A stretch of DNA of 52,294 nucleotides from NCBI GenBank assembly GCA_003427395.1, contig BFEA01000216.1, positions 1-52,294 on the forward strand. The letters run 5' to 3'. Of this stretch, positions 1-10,398 are shown in pieces. Below the pieces are notes generated by a model that did no database searches, was not told the origin of the DNA, and worked only from the letters and a program-made list of their open reading frames with translations. Made by a program: the position numbers and the translations under genes. Each line of letters begins with the position of its first letter. The first letter of the stretch is position 1. This DNA is from Chara braunii. Lineage: Eukaryota; Streptophyta; Charophyceae; Charales; Characeae.

Positions 1-319
1 CTCTCCTGTACTAGTCTCATTTTTTTGTCCTGCCGGTAGTCCCACCGACTTGTATCCCGTTTTTTGACTATTTTTATTTGGGCCTATGTAGTCCCCGGCA
101 ACGTCCCGGATGATGTCTCATTTTTAGTTTTGGACCTCCTTGTCCTTGGTGGTTCCAATATCCCTTCCTCAAGTGCCTCATGCGTGCCGATTATTCTAGG
201 CCGCGAGATCTCATCTCACGGTCACCGTTTACCGTATCTATTTACCGTTATGCCGAAATCACTATTTTTTTGTCTTTCGGGCTTGCCATGGCCAATTTTC
301 TCTTGGCATAGGCATCCTT

Positions 320-1210
320 ATGCAGTCCGTTATTTCTCGAACTGCGACTGTGGCATTTTTCGTGGTCCCACAACCCTACAACTTGCCCCAAGTTGAAGGA
401 AAATGAAGCGCTCAATTTTCAAGTGCATCCGTGCTCAATATTGACTCCGGATGCACTTAAAACATATGTTTTCCCTTCCTCATGCAGTCCGTTGTAACTC
501 GGACTGCAATGAGGGTTGATTTCCTAGCCCCATTGCCCTTCAACTAGCCCACAAGTGAAGGAAAAAGAAACGGTCAACCTTCAAGTGCATCCGGGCTCAA
601 TATTGGCTCCGGATGCACCTAAAACATCTGTTTCTCTTCCCCTATACAATCCGTTTTATCTCGGTTGCATGAGGCCTTGCTTTTCCTTGATTTTCACTGC
701 AAAATTAATATAAAATCAACATCATTTGCAACCGCTATATTCCAGAATGTATATGCTCACGGATGAATCTCCCTAAGTGACCATTTTTTACCGTTAAGTT
801 TTTTTTTTTTTTTTTTTTTTCCCTCCTTTCTTGGACAGTAGGGACCTACCATTCCGTACTTGTGGCAGTCCCTACTGACGACCAACTCACTCACTCCCTC
901 TCACTTTTTTTGTCTTATTCTCTCACATTTGTCTTTTCTTTTCTTTATTTTTCTGACATGTTAAGTGTCAAGTGGTCGTTAAGGCCCTTTTCTAGGCTCT
1001 CCCTCTTAGTTTTGGCCCTTCCTATGCTCAAGGGGCAGTCTGTTATTTCTCGGACTGCAACGGTGGCCCTCTCATGCTCATGAGAGTCTCCGTTTGCCGT
1101 TATTTCTTTCAAACAGTGGCCCCTCCCACTCCGATTTTCTCCCGGAGGCCTATTTTTCTCATGGAGCTTCATTTTCTTGGGGAGGCCAATCCGAGATTTT
1201 TCGGATTGCT
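320..1210. repeat. Degenerate array of short hairpins (8-9 bp stems)
   Basis: A diverged repeat holds several inverted repeats of similar geometry. At 483-491/500-508 a 9-bp perfect stem (TGCAGTCCG/CGGACTGCA) encloses 8 nt. At 322-329/338-345 the same stem has one mismatch. At 1035-1042/1051-1058 it has one G:U pair. At 1187-1194/1201-1208 the stem is CAATCCGA/TCGGATTG with a 6-nt loop, and an outer GGAG/CTCC can pair around it. A weaker relative lies near 648-670. No protein-coding frame is supported here. Function is unknown. Confidence 0.6.
394..667. repeat. Direct repeat pair, 162-bp spacing
   Basis: Two diverged copies of a roughly 110-bp segment begin at 394 and 556. Each holds a TGCATCCG ... 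CGGATGCA inverted repeat around a central AATATT, followed by a pyrimidine stretch and one of the CAGTCCG-type hairpins. Nothing suggests coding. Confidence 0.7.
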
Positions 1211-1442
1211 CCCATGCCTCTATCTTCATGTTTCTTTGCTTTTCTTTTTCTTTTGGTCTTCCCGTTTGCTCCCACTAGTGCTTGCACTAGTGATGCTAAT
1301 AGTCTTGGNCGTCAAGATCGAGATCTTAACGATGCATCTTTCTTTAATTATTTTTCCCTCATGCTGCTCCGCCGTTTCTCTTGAGACATTTTCATGTCCC
1401 CGCCACTTGTCCCGTGCTAGTCCTTGGTACTTGTCCCGCTTG

Positions 1443-1594
1443 GCGGTCCCCGACACTTTGTCCCATCGGTGGTCCCCGACACTTTGTCCCGTCGGTGGTC
1501 CCCGATACTCGTTCCGCCGGTGGTCCTCGACACTTTGTCCCGTCGGTGTTCCCCGACACTCGTCTCGTCGGTGGTCCCCGACACTTTATCCCGG
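1443..1594. repeat. 26-bp minisatellite, about 6 copies
   Basis: The unit reads roughly GGTCCCCGACACTTTGTCCC plus six bases, with copies differing by a few substitutions. Because 26 is not a multiple of 3, the frame shifts between units, so the short open frames over it are not genes. Confidence 0.9.
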
Positions 1595-1833
1595 ATACCA
1601 TTATTTTAACTTAGTCTCATGTGGTTCTCGATGCCCTCCCTCAAGGTGTCCCACGTTCTTTTGGCGTCTACCGCCCTATGGTGGCCCCATTTCCTATGTC
1701 CTTTCTTGGACCTTGCGTGCGTGCCGGTTTCTCCGGTCGCGGGTCTCCAATCCGTGGTTCACATTGATTCTCATGGGTGACCCCAATGTTGGACCCTTAT
1801 TTTCTAGCGCCCCGCGGCCACCTGGGCCGCCCA

Positions 1834-1947
1834 CCCCTCGGCTTCCTTATTCTCTTGTCCTCCGTCGTGCCGCATTTGCAAATTTAATGGCCCCTCGGCT
1901 TCCTTATTCTCTTGTCCTCCGTCGTGCCGCATTTGCAAATTTAATGG
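1834..1947. repeat. 57-bp tandem duplication, two identical copies
   Basis: 1834-1890 and 1891-1947 are identical, starting CCCCTCGGCTTCC and ending TTTAATGG. A truncated third copy (TCCCTCGGCCTTCGTC) follows. Identity over 57 bp inside otherwise diverged repeats suggests a recent duplication. Confidence 0.92.
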
Positions 1948-2370
1948 TCCCTCGGCCTTCGTCATGCCGAATTCCAATGACCCTCTTCGCCTCATGCTAT
2001 GCCCCTATGCGCCCCTATCCTGGCGCTTACTTGCTTGCTNTTGCCAGTTCTTTCTCCCTGCAATTCTCAACCCAGGGCATCATTCCCCCCGGCAGTCCCG
2101 TCCTAGTCCTTTTGTTTTTTCTTTCTCTTGTCTCCTTACTCCGGATTTCTCTGTCATGCACAATTTGGCTATATACAGGCTCTCAAGTGCCGGAGCGTTA
2201 TTCGGGACTCACTGGTCCCGACACATTCCCCCCACTCATTCGCGATGTTCTCATCGCGTTGTCAGGGTCCCTTTTGTCTTTTTTTGTTCCTTTCTCGGGG
2301 TCTTTTCTAGTCTTCGATCCTTGGGGCGGGGAGGGGTGTGTGGAGGGTCAAGTTCGCTTTTTAGGACTTC

Positions 2371-2645
2371 CTTCAGGCTTCTCTCATCTCATTCATCACC
2401 CTTAGAACATCAAGCCATTTTTCGGCTTCTTTCGTTTCATTCGTCACTCTTAGAACATCAAGCCTCCTTTCGGTTCCTTTTCTCTCATTCATCACTCTTA
2501 GAACATCAAACCCTTTTTCGGCTTCTTTCGTCTAATTCATCACTCTTGGAACATCAAGCCTTCTTTCGGCTCCTTTCGTCTCATTCATCACTCTTAAAAC
2601 ACCAAGCGTCCTTTCGGCTCCTTTCGTCTCATTCATCACCCGTAG
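2371..2645. repeat. 48-bp minisatellite, about 6 copies
   Basis: The unit is anchored by ATTCATCACTCTTAGAACAT, recurring at 2391, 2439, 2487 and onward at exact 48-bp spacing. As 48 is a multiple of 3, the plus strand reads as a 16-residue peptide repeat (SSHSSLLEHQASFRLL-like). I see no start context, composition or neighbours that would make it a gene. Confidence 0.9.
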
Positions 2646-2814
2646 TGTATCCAGTTTTTCTTCCTGTGTGTTCATGACCATTTTGCTAGGCCTTTCTTTA
2701 AATTCGGGCTAGGTCAATTTTTCCCATACTTCTTTTTCTGACCTTTTATCAGGTCTTTCTCAACCCCAGGCTCAATTACTTTTGCATATTCTCAAGCCCA
2801 AGCTTAGTCATTTT

Positions 2815-3237
2815 CACATATATTTCTCACATACATTTTGTCAGGTTTTTCTCAAGCCCAGCTTAGTCACTTCCACATACATTTCTCACGGGCATCTTGA
2901 CAGACTTCTCTCAGGCTCAACTTAGCCACTTCCACATACATTTCTCACGGGCATTTTGCCAGGCTTTTCTCAAGCCCAACTTAGCCACTTCCACATACAT
3001 TTCTCACGGGCATATTGCCAAGTTTTTATCAGCCCCACCTTGGTCACTTCCTCATACATTTCTCACGAGCATCTTGCCAGACTTTTCTTAGGTCCAACTT
3101 ACTCATTTCCACATACATTTCTCACGGGCATATTGCCAGGTTTTTCTCAGGCCCAGCTTAGTCATTTTCACATACATTTCTCACGGGCATATTGCCAGAC
3201 TTTTCTCAAGCCCAGCTTAGTCATTTTCACATACATT
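2815..3237. repeat. 59-bp minisatellite, about 7 copies
   Basis: CACATACATTTCTCACGGGC recurs at 2874, 2933, 2992 and later at 59-bp steps, joined by variants of CAGGTTTTTCTCAAGCCCAG. The period shifts frame at each unit. It lies about 170 bp downstream of the 48-bp array. Confidence 0.9.
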
Positions 3238-3277
3238 TGCCTGTTGTTTCTTTCACATGATTTGTTCTTAGGTAGAT

Positions 3278-4280
3278 GACACATCTTCCCCCCACTCAAT
3301 CGCGATGTCCCCATTGCGCAGCTGATTCTCACTTGGAGGTACGCACACAATGCCTGCCAACTAAGTAGACGGATGTCGACCCATCAGCCCCCAAAATGAA
3401 GGGTGATCAGGCCTCCGTCTGTTGATAACTCACCACACCCTCTACTCCAGTCCGGCGACCATGTCTTTGGAGATGGGCATCGTCATTGAGGTGCCTCATC
3501 ACATCTGTAAGGTAGATTCAGTCCATACCTCCTCGGACCACATCATACCAAAAGTGGCTTCCTCGAGAATCGTTCATCCCAAGTGGTAAGTTTTGTGGAT
3601 CCGACCTCTTCCGTCTCAAGAGAATTGGAGCTCTCTATTAGTTTGCGAATGCAGTTACAAAGACCTCGCGGTTAGTCCCCGGAACAATTGTAATGCTCTG
3701 GTAGGGCGGTGTCAATGCCCTGTGGTGGTGGCGGACTCCACCCGGTACCTCGCCCCGACCTTCCCTGTAGACAGTACCACTTGACTTAGTGCGAGCAGCC
3801 TAGGTCCATCCCAAACGGCCAGGCCGCTCCTCAATGGCGTGGCGCGTGGTTAGAGAGGGTTATCGAGACTTAGAAGAGCAACTTTTCGGCCCATCTCGGC
3901 GCCCTGAACTTTTTAGAAACTCAACTCGAGGCGCAATTTGAACCTTCCGACTAAAGTTCATTGTCGGAGTTGGTTCCGGATGTCGAATACTGTGACTGAT
4001 ACCTTGATCCTTTAACCTGGTGCCCCACTTACGAGGGGAATGTCGCGCTTGGACATTTTCTACGAGGTAGAGGTCCCGGGGTCGCGGTGCATGCACCACT
4101 ATCCCCCTCATGCTGAAACCTGAGACTAGAAGAAGGAAGGCTCAATATCTTGCTATTTCCATGAGCGATTTGTGACCTTTTTTCAAATTGCCTAGAGTCC
4201 TCTTTTAATGCCATGCAATTTCCAATCCTCAGGCAAACACTCAATCCAATGCTCTTCCCAACTCTTTCTAAGGGTTGATT
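3278..4280. other. Non-coding stretch; starts with a repeated CGCGATG hairpin
   Basis: 3278-3318 is a near copy of 2219-2258. Both read ACACAT, a C-run, CCACTCA and then CGCGATG with a 4-nt loop and CATCGCG (CATTGCG at 3278, a G:U pair). From 3320 to 4280 I recognise no gene. Short open frames there overlap on both strands and lack coding character. Confidence 0.5.
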
Positions 4281-4288
4281 CTCATGGC

Positions 4289-4603
4289 CTGTGTAACACT
4301 CCATACAACGTACGGCGGGTTTATCGTACGGTCGTACGTACGACCGTATATACAGCCGCGTACGAAAAAGAAAAAAGAAAAAAGAAAAAAAGGAATCGTT
4401 TTGTTTTTTTATCTCAAATTTGATAACGAATTTCAATATGACCCTGGGGCAAAAGTGTTTCAGTTTATTTTTTTGCATAACATATTTGGTTTTCACATTT
4501 TTTTGAATTTTTTTTTTTTTTGTTTGTTTTTTTTCATACGTACGGTCCGTACTACCACATGAGCCCGTACGTACGGCCCGTATTTGTACGGGTGTCTACG
4601 TAG
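4289..4603. mobile_element. hAT-like non-autonomous transposon (element 1, GTACG ends)
   Basis: The ends are CTGTGTAACAC and GTGTCTACGTAG, imperfect terminal inverted repeats. The flanking octamers CTCATGGC (4281-4288) and CTCATTTC (4604-4611) match at 6 of 8, as expected for an old 8-bp target duplication. Both ends are crowded with GTACG, including a 22-nt perfect palindrome at 4327-4348. The centre (about 4415-4490) is an AT-rich core shared with the elements at 22975, 27751 and 32826. At 315 bp it has no room for a transposase. The hAT assignment rests on target-duplication length and end structure. Confidence 0.75.
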
Positions 4604-4619
4604 CTCATTTCAACAAGGT

Positions 4620-5070
4620 CACTTCTTATGACCGATCTGGCAGCCTCTTTTCAATAGACCACTTCTCATGACCGACCCGTCGGCCCATCTTTTACCTCTC
4701 AGTTTTNATTTTTTCAATAGCCATCCCTTATGATTGTCCCAACGATCCATACCCTTCTCATTTTGATGTCTGTCTTCTTTTATCCTGCCCTCCAATTCTT
4801 CCCTTCTCAATCTTATTTCAAGGCTGTTTTAGTGTTCGTCCCCTCGGCCTCTTCCCTTCACACCCATCCTTTTCATCCTTTCTCATGGTTATTTCAATGA
4901 CCGATCCGACGACCTTTTCCCTTCTCATCTTTTCTTTCACCCTTCCTCATGGCTATTTCGATGACCGACTCACCGGCCTTTTCCCTTCTCACATTTTTTT
5001 TCTTTCATCCTTCCTCATGACTATTTCAATGACCGACTCACCGACCTTCTCCATTTCAATTTTTTCTCAT
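4620..5070. repeat. Diverged tandem repeat, about 64-68 bp
   Basis: Units carry TCATGGCTATTTCAATGACC followed by CGAC, CACCG and CTTTTCCCTTCTCA. The clearest copies start near 4884, 4948 and 5016, and weaker ones reach back to 4620. It is pyrimidine-rich and non-coding. Confidence 0.75.
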
Positions 5071-5162
5071 TCCATCTCATTCTCAATCAGCCTTTCTCAA
5101 ACAGTCATGCAAGGGGACCCCAGTGCCTATTTAAGAAGAAAACAACCCTTGTTAGGGGTCAT

Positions 5163-5370
5163 TCTCGAATAACCTGGTTACGGTCATTTTTTTTCATTCT
5201 CAAGTCGAACAACCTGGTTAGGGTCATTCCTTTTCATTCTCAAGTCAAACAGTCTGATTAGGGTCATTCTTTTCCATTCTCAAGTCGAACAACCTGGTTA
5301 GGGTCATTCTTTTTCATTCTCAAGTCGAACAGCCTAGTTAGGGTCATTCCTTTTCATTCTCAAATGTTTA
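5163..5370. repeat. 40-bp minisatellite, 5 copies
   Basis: The unit is TCTCAAGTCGAACAACCTGG followed by TTAGGGTCATTC and a T-rich run, repeating at 40 bp (5198, 5238 and on). The first unit is diverged and shorter. Confidence 0.9.
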
Positions 5371-6066
5371 GCGCCTGAGGGCATGAACTTTGAGGACACG
5401 GATCCGATCTTTTACTGGGGGGTTAGGAGACTGTCATCTTTGTAGTTTTTAACGTATCGTATCTTTCCTCTTATTCTNACAATAGTTTTGCTAAATTCCA
5501 ACATCCTTATTCATACACCCGACTTAGCGTCTAGCACACAAGCGGAGGTTTTTCAACTTCAGGCAGTGCTAGCCCGCCCGACCGTTCAACCATAGATCAG
5601 GTGCGGGTCCTTCTGTCTTTTACACTCTTTCTCACTCTCACAACTTTGTCCCTTGTGACATAACTCTGACTTGGTCAGATTAGGCTCCTATGAGAGGACA
5701 TCCTCGTGCCGCTCTATCCATACGTTCCCGAACCTCTCTTGTATTCGTCTTCAATGCTCTCCCGTGCTCAATTCATCCATATTCATAATCTTCATCCAAG
5801 GTACAATCTCCGTCTTGTCCAAAGCTCACAATTGTCTCATCCAAGCTAGTCTCATACCCGTATCCCTTGCCAATGTTTTTCTCTCAAAATCCATATGAGG
5901 TAGAGCATTCGAAAAAGGTAGCTCAAATACTGTTTTCTTGCCCATTAAGCTAAGATCTTGACTAGTCCCTGTCATGCTTGCCCTCAACAACCTCATTCAT
6001 ACTAGTCAAAATTTTTCTCTAATTACTGCAAAAAAACACAACTCTCGCCGAACTTGTGCCTCATTT
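5371..6066. other. Intergenic stretch with no recognised feature
   Basis: No persuasive coding frame, repeat or RNA signal is visible. It separates the minisatellite block from the minus-strand retroelement and may hold that element's missing 3' LTR, but I found no second LTR copy to prove it. Confidence 0.4.
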
Positions 6067-6890
6067 TTAGTCCCTCATCGTGTCATCAGTCCTTTGTCGC
6101 TTGGGTGCCCGTTCGTCGTTGCGCCTGGCTGGTCCTTTGGGTCCCAAGTCGGCGGCCAATATCTTTTTTTTCCTCTGTGCAATCTCCAGCAGTTCTTCCT
6201 CACTGTAAAAGTCCAAAGGTGTAACCATCACTCCGGCCCTCATTAGTTCTCAGATTTTGATAATCCAATCGTACTTAATCACACTTATCTATTGCTCGAA
6301 CCAATGACTGGGTGTGGGTCTGAATTTTTCTTCCCACCTGGAGGGTCCTTTCCTTGGGCTACTTGTTGAAGGTTGCCCCTCGGCCCTAGACCTAGAGATC
6401 TCATATGTTCCATTGCCACAACTGATGGCAATAACTTCTTGTAACTCATCCTCACTCCCATCCTCTTCCTCTTGCACGAAACTAAATTCGCCCGTAAAGT
6501 TTTTCGGATTCAAGTTGTATGGGATACCCGTCCTTCTTTCGGGTTCGTCCCCAAAAACCGTGCAACCCCTCTCACAACATTTTTGCCTGCTTTGTTCGGC
6601 TTCCTCACTTCTCTCCCAATCGTCACTCACACTTTCTCTTTCCTCATCTCTTCTTTCACCGATGTCATGTTAGTTTTGTCTTGCTTCATCTCCTCTCTCA
6701 CCATCGTCACACATACCTTGTCTTTCTTCCTCCCTTTTCTCCTTCGCTCCTTGATTCTCCCTTTCCTCTTTGGACAAGGGCTGCAATTTCTCGCCTTCTT
6801 TAAGAGGCGAAGGTTTGCGAGCCAACAACTTTATCTTTTTTTTCTTAGTATCCGTCTTGGTTGTGGCCCAATGAAGAGTACCGTTTTTTG
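6067..6890 (-). pseudogene. Unrecognised charged ORF downstream of integrase (broken)
   Basis: One minus-strand frame reads through about 270 codons with three internal stops and ends at 6067-6069. In order it shows a lysine-rich start (TDTKKKKIKLLARK), a Glu/Arg-rich stretch likely to form coiled coil (KEKREEERQ, GERRDEERESV), a middle with CCERGCTVF and GIPYNLNPKNFTGEFSF, an acidic patch (EEEDGSEDELQE), and a basic tail. It lies 3' of the minus-strand integrase in the same orientation, about 600 bp beyond the integrase tail, where some plant gypsy elements carry an extra ORF. I recognise no family. It could be an element accessory protein or a host fragment. The composition and single long frame argue that it once coded. 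Confidence 0.5.
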
Positions 6891-7221
6891 TCTATCTCGT
6901 GGCCTCTCGGTTCTTTGCTACTCATCTTCGAAAGTCACGTTAGCGCGATGGACATCGTTCTCGTTATTGAGTTTCATCTTGTCTTGTGCTTTCCCTGTGT
7001 CTGTCATCACAAGGAAAACGGAAGCCCTAGTCGACATTCCCAAGGCAGAGCCCTAGCCAAGCAATAGCAGAACCCCAAGTCTCATTTCCTCATGATGCCG
7101 GAGTTGCCCAAATTTCCAAGGATGCACCCCTTATCCATATGATGAATCATTCCGTGTCTTCCCTAAATCTCATGCATTTTTCTCGAAGCCGTGATAGGTT
7201 GCCCCAGTCAATGATCTCGAT

Positions 7222-7365
7222 ACCATCCATCCCTCACAAAAAACTATGGTACAATGCCTCAGGCAACCAACCCAATACCATCCCTCACAGAAAACTATGG
7301 TACAATACCTCAGGCATCCGTTCAACATTATCCCACAAAAAAAACTACGGTATAGTACCCCGGCC
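7222..7365. repeat. About 50-bp tandem repeat, 3 copies
   Basis: The unit reads ACCATCCCTCACAAAAAACT then ATGGTACAATGCCTCAGGCA and a short spacer. The third copy is more diverged. It lies between the integrase tail and the downstream charged frame of the minus-strand element. Confidence 0.85.
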
Positions 7366-7449
7366 GCATCACTCACCCCATGCAATCCATTTTCCCATGA
7401 GCACGGTAAAAAAACCATCCCCAAAAACACAAACCACATCATGGGTAAG

Positions 7450-8760
7450 ATCTCCGTTGGTGCCTTAGTCGGTCTGTTCCCCAGTTTCCTTGTCCTTAGC
7501 CTCTTGCAACCACTGTTCCACTGGGTCGCAACTTAGGAATCTGACCAGCTGTTGTCTTGGAAATGGTCCTTTTACCCTGATCCCATCCAAATCTTCCAAC
7601 TCAAAAGTGTTCACCCCAAGTCTCTTGGTGACCCGGTTGGGACCCTTGAATCTTCTCCCCAGTTGTCCTCATGTTCCGCAGCTGATCCCACCAAGGAATT
7701 CCTGACTAAGACCATTTCCCCCACCTGTAGTGGTTACTGATGTTCCGCAGCTGATCCCATCGCGCCTTATCCTTCATTCGGCTATCCATAACCCAGCTTA
7801 CNACTTCTTCTATTGCCTCCTCGTTCTGGATGATCTGTTGACATCTAGTCTCAATTAACTGTTTCATTGTCAGGCGTGGGTCATCGTCCAGTCTGTTCCA
7901 AGCCGGTACTAGGGATTCCACTTAGAAGTCAATTTCCCTCTCATACCACAACTCGGTTGGGATACATCCTGTAGTTCTCTTCGGGGTCACATTTTTCGCA
8001 AATACTGCTTGCTTGAGGTACTTCGACTAGTTCCCAAGATCGTCCGCTGCTAACTTTGCAATCGTGTTTTTCAAAGTTCGGTACCCTCTCCCCACAGGTG
8101 CATTAGCTTCGGGGTGGTATGGCTCAATTAACTTGATGGGCACCCCGAGTCTCTTGCATATACTTAACACGTCTTGATTCACGAATTATGTCCCCTTATC
8201 AACTATAAATCTTCTGATACATGGGTGCCTCAGGTAAAAGTCCGATCCAATATGCTACTGCCGGTCTAATTTTCTTCTTAAGGGCTACCGCCTCCACAAA
8301 CCCACTGAGATTATCTATAGCGTCAAGTATGTATCTGTATCCTTTCGTGGATACAAGCATGACTACGAGCTCGAGATGAACCAGGTGCCCTGGTCCTAGC
8401 ACTCGCGTGGGTCTCAGGGGCTCAAAGACTCGAGTCGTGCTCCGCTCTTGACAGATCAAGCTGGTATCACAGTACGTGGCAATCATACTCCCCATTCCCG
8501 GCCAAAAGTAGAGTGCCGTTATTTTGGCCAGGCTTCCTTTTGAGGAGCGATGTCCCCCTGCCAACCCATCATGCATTGCATGAATTATGTTAACTTGCTT
8601 TGACCGTCCACACACGACCCTTCTAGGCATTAGGCCTTCTTTTTTTCCGAACAACTGCCCGTTTCTAAGTACGTATTTATCGGCTTCCTCTCTGGCCTTG
8701 AGGCTGACCTCCTGATCCTCCTTGTTTCCCATTAGTAATAGACCGATCTCCTTGAAGATG
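7450..8760 (-). pseudogene. pol: Integrase (Ty3/gypsy), broken
   Basis: This inserts the element's cDNA into the genome. The zinc-binding N-terminus is visible as HDGLAGGH followed by a YC...SLICQER segment. The usual CxxC pair appears as SLIC, so one zinc ligand is lost. The core begins with YILDAIDNLSGF, holding the first catalytic Asp. The third motif region reads YHPEANAPVGRG, where the catalytic Glu expected after ANxxV is a Gly. After it come DSRMKDKARWDQL (about 7750-7790) and a tail with FKGPNRVTKRLG and TFELEDLDG, the typical C-terminal fold. The clean part is 8732-8199; beyond that stops and frame changes accumulate. Loss of a zinc ligand and of the catalytic Glu makes it inactive even apart from the stops. 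Confidence 0.85.
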
Positions 8761-9174
8761 TCATCGTACGACTGGATAAGAAAAAAAAATTTCTGATCCC
8801 GGCGATCCTCCTATCCATTCTGCACTTGGTTTACCAAGTACTGCTGCCACTTCTGTTCCCATGACTCAACCAAGCTCATAACCACCTCTCGCCCCCCTTC
8901 TACAACCATTGCCATCAGTTCTTCCTGAGGCCCCACAATGTCGACCCACGAGTCTTTCTCTTCCTTGTGACAGTTCTTATAAATACCCCTTCCCTAAGTT
9001 CTGCCACCCCTGCGGGAGACCTTTCTCTAAGGTCTTAATCAGCAATTCCCCAGACGTGCAAGCAGGTTCTATCATTTCTTTCTCTACCGCAAGGGTCCCT
9101 CCCTCGTAGTCGAGGAACNCATCGATAGGTTCTGCGTCCTCTACTCCTTCCGGTGTAATGCATACTCTGCTCAA

Positions 9175-9765
9175 GTTGCTGGCCCTGTTCCTAAGACCGG
9201 CTATGCGCTCGATCTTGTAGTCAAACTGTCAAATAAATCCCACCCATTTTCCCACGGTGGGGTCTATAGGCTTGTAATTCTTTAGAGCCCCTGCGACGTT
9301 TGTGGGATCTATTCTCAAGATGAACCTCCTCCCAAAGAGGTAGGCTTGAAAGGTCTTAAGGCAGTGGAGAATGACTAACACTTCTTTCTTGAATTGAGAG
9401 TAGCGGCGCTAGGCTGAGTTCAACGTCCTACTCTCGAACCTCATTGGTCGTTCCCTTCCATCTTCCCCTCTTTGGATCAGAACTCCTCCCAAGGCTAATG
9501 GTCCCCCATCGGTCTCAGGCACAAACAGACGCCCTATCTCATCGTTAAAACATGGAGCGGCAAGGGTGACCTGTTCAGATGTCAATATGTTTTTCAAGGT
9601 CTGGACGCCTTCTCGTTCCTCCGTCCAATCAAGCGTGCCCTCTTCGCGGATCATGGCCCGAATGGGTTCGGCTATCTTTACGAATCTTTTGATGAAAATC
9701 CTTCAAAATCCTACAACCCCTAGAAAGGCCCTTACCTCCGTTGTGGTTCATAGGGGCGTTGGCCA
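9175..9765 (-). pseudogene. pol: RNase H domain of gypsy pol, broken
   Basis: This would degrade the RNA strand of the RNA-DNA hybrid. ETDGGPLALGGVLI carries the first catalytic Asp, followed by RFESRTLNSA, a stop, then FKKEVLVILHCLKTFQ and FGRRFILRIDPTN, the usual gypsy RNase H order. It follows directly on RT in the same frame region. Stops near 9409 and 9230 break it. A linker of about 400 bp with several more stops runs from here to integrase (8740-9174). Confidence 0.85.
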
Positions 9766-10398
9766 TTAGAAGATTTTGTCAGTCTTGGCCGGATCAGGCT
9801 TTCTTCCATATGACCCCCAGCGAAATCCTAGGATGGTTACTTCCGGCACTGCCAGGATGCTCTTGGGGCCGCTGGTAGTGATGTTGTATTCCAAGAACTT
9901 GCGGAGAAACTCTTTGATATCCTGCAGGTGATCCCACACAAATTTCATTATCCCTGGTTAGATTTCCGTTTCATCCTTATCTCATGCGTCTTTGATCGGA
10001 TTGTCGTCAATGTACGGTTCGCATTTTACGGGGAATATATCTCCCGCAACTGCGAGCATCCTTCTTTGTGCTTCCGCCACAGCATTGGTGAAGCCCATAG
10101 GTGTCACTTGCATTTGTAATTGCCCTATCGAGGTATGCATAGCCGTGTAGGGTTTATCCCGGGCGTCCTGTGGGAGCTGATCGTATCCAGAATATAGATC
10201 TACCAATGAGTAAATGCTTCGTCCGACGTGAGATTTTGCCTGCAGGTCTGCTTGAGGCAATGATCCCGCATCCCGGATGGTGACAACGTTTAATTTTCGC
10301 AGGTCCTGGATCCACATAAGTGACTTGTCAGGTTTCTGGAACACAAACCATCTATTCGCGTACGGTGACGTGGTGGGTTCTGCCACGAAGGAATCCAT
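9766..10398 (-). pseudogene. pol: Reverse transcriptase of gypsy pol
   Basis: This would copy the element RNA into DNA. The frame keeps the RT blocks in order: YANRWFVFQKPDKS and DLRKLN (fingers), SLVDLYSGYDQLP with the first catalytic Asp, AMHTSIGQLQMQVTPMGFTNA, and the catalytic box YIDD at 10003-10014. After a stop at 9982 the same frame goes on with FLRKFLEYNITTSG and VTILGFRWG, as in other gypsy RTs. All visible catalytic aspartates are kept, so this is the best preserved part of the element. A 5-base N run at 10478-10482 lies just upstream. Confidence 0.9.

Noticed and set aside
1074-2405. A 443-codon plus-strand open frame
   Set aside because: It spans two Ns and several minisatellites, is pyrimidine-rich and gives low-complexity Ser/Pro/Leu protein with no motif; openness comes from the absence of TA-rich stops.
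1964-2677. A 16-residue peptide repeat protein over the 48-bp array
   Set aside because: It is a by-product of a period divisible by three; the neighbouring 26- and 59-bp arrays are not in frame, and there is no gene context.
1443-5370. CRISPR-like arrays
   Set aside because: Units are contiguous tandem repeats without unique spacers, in a eukaryotic genome.
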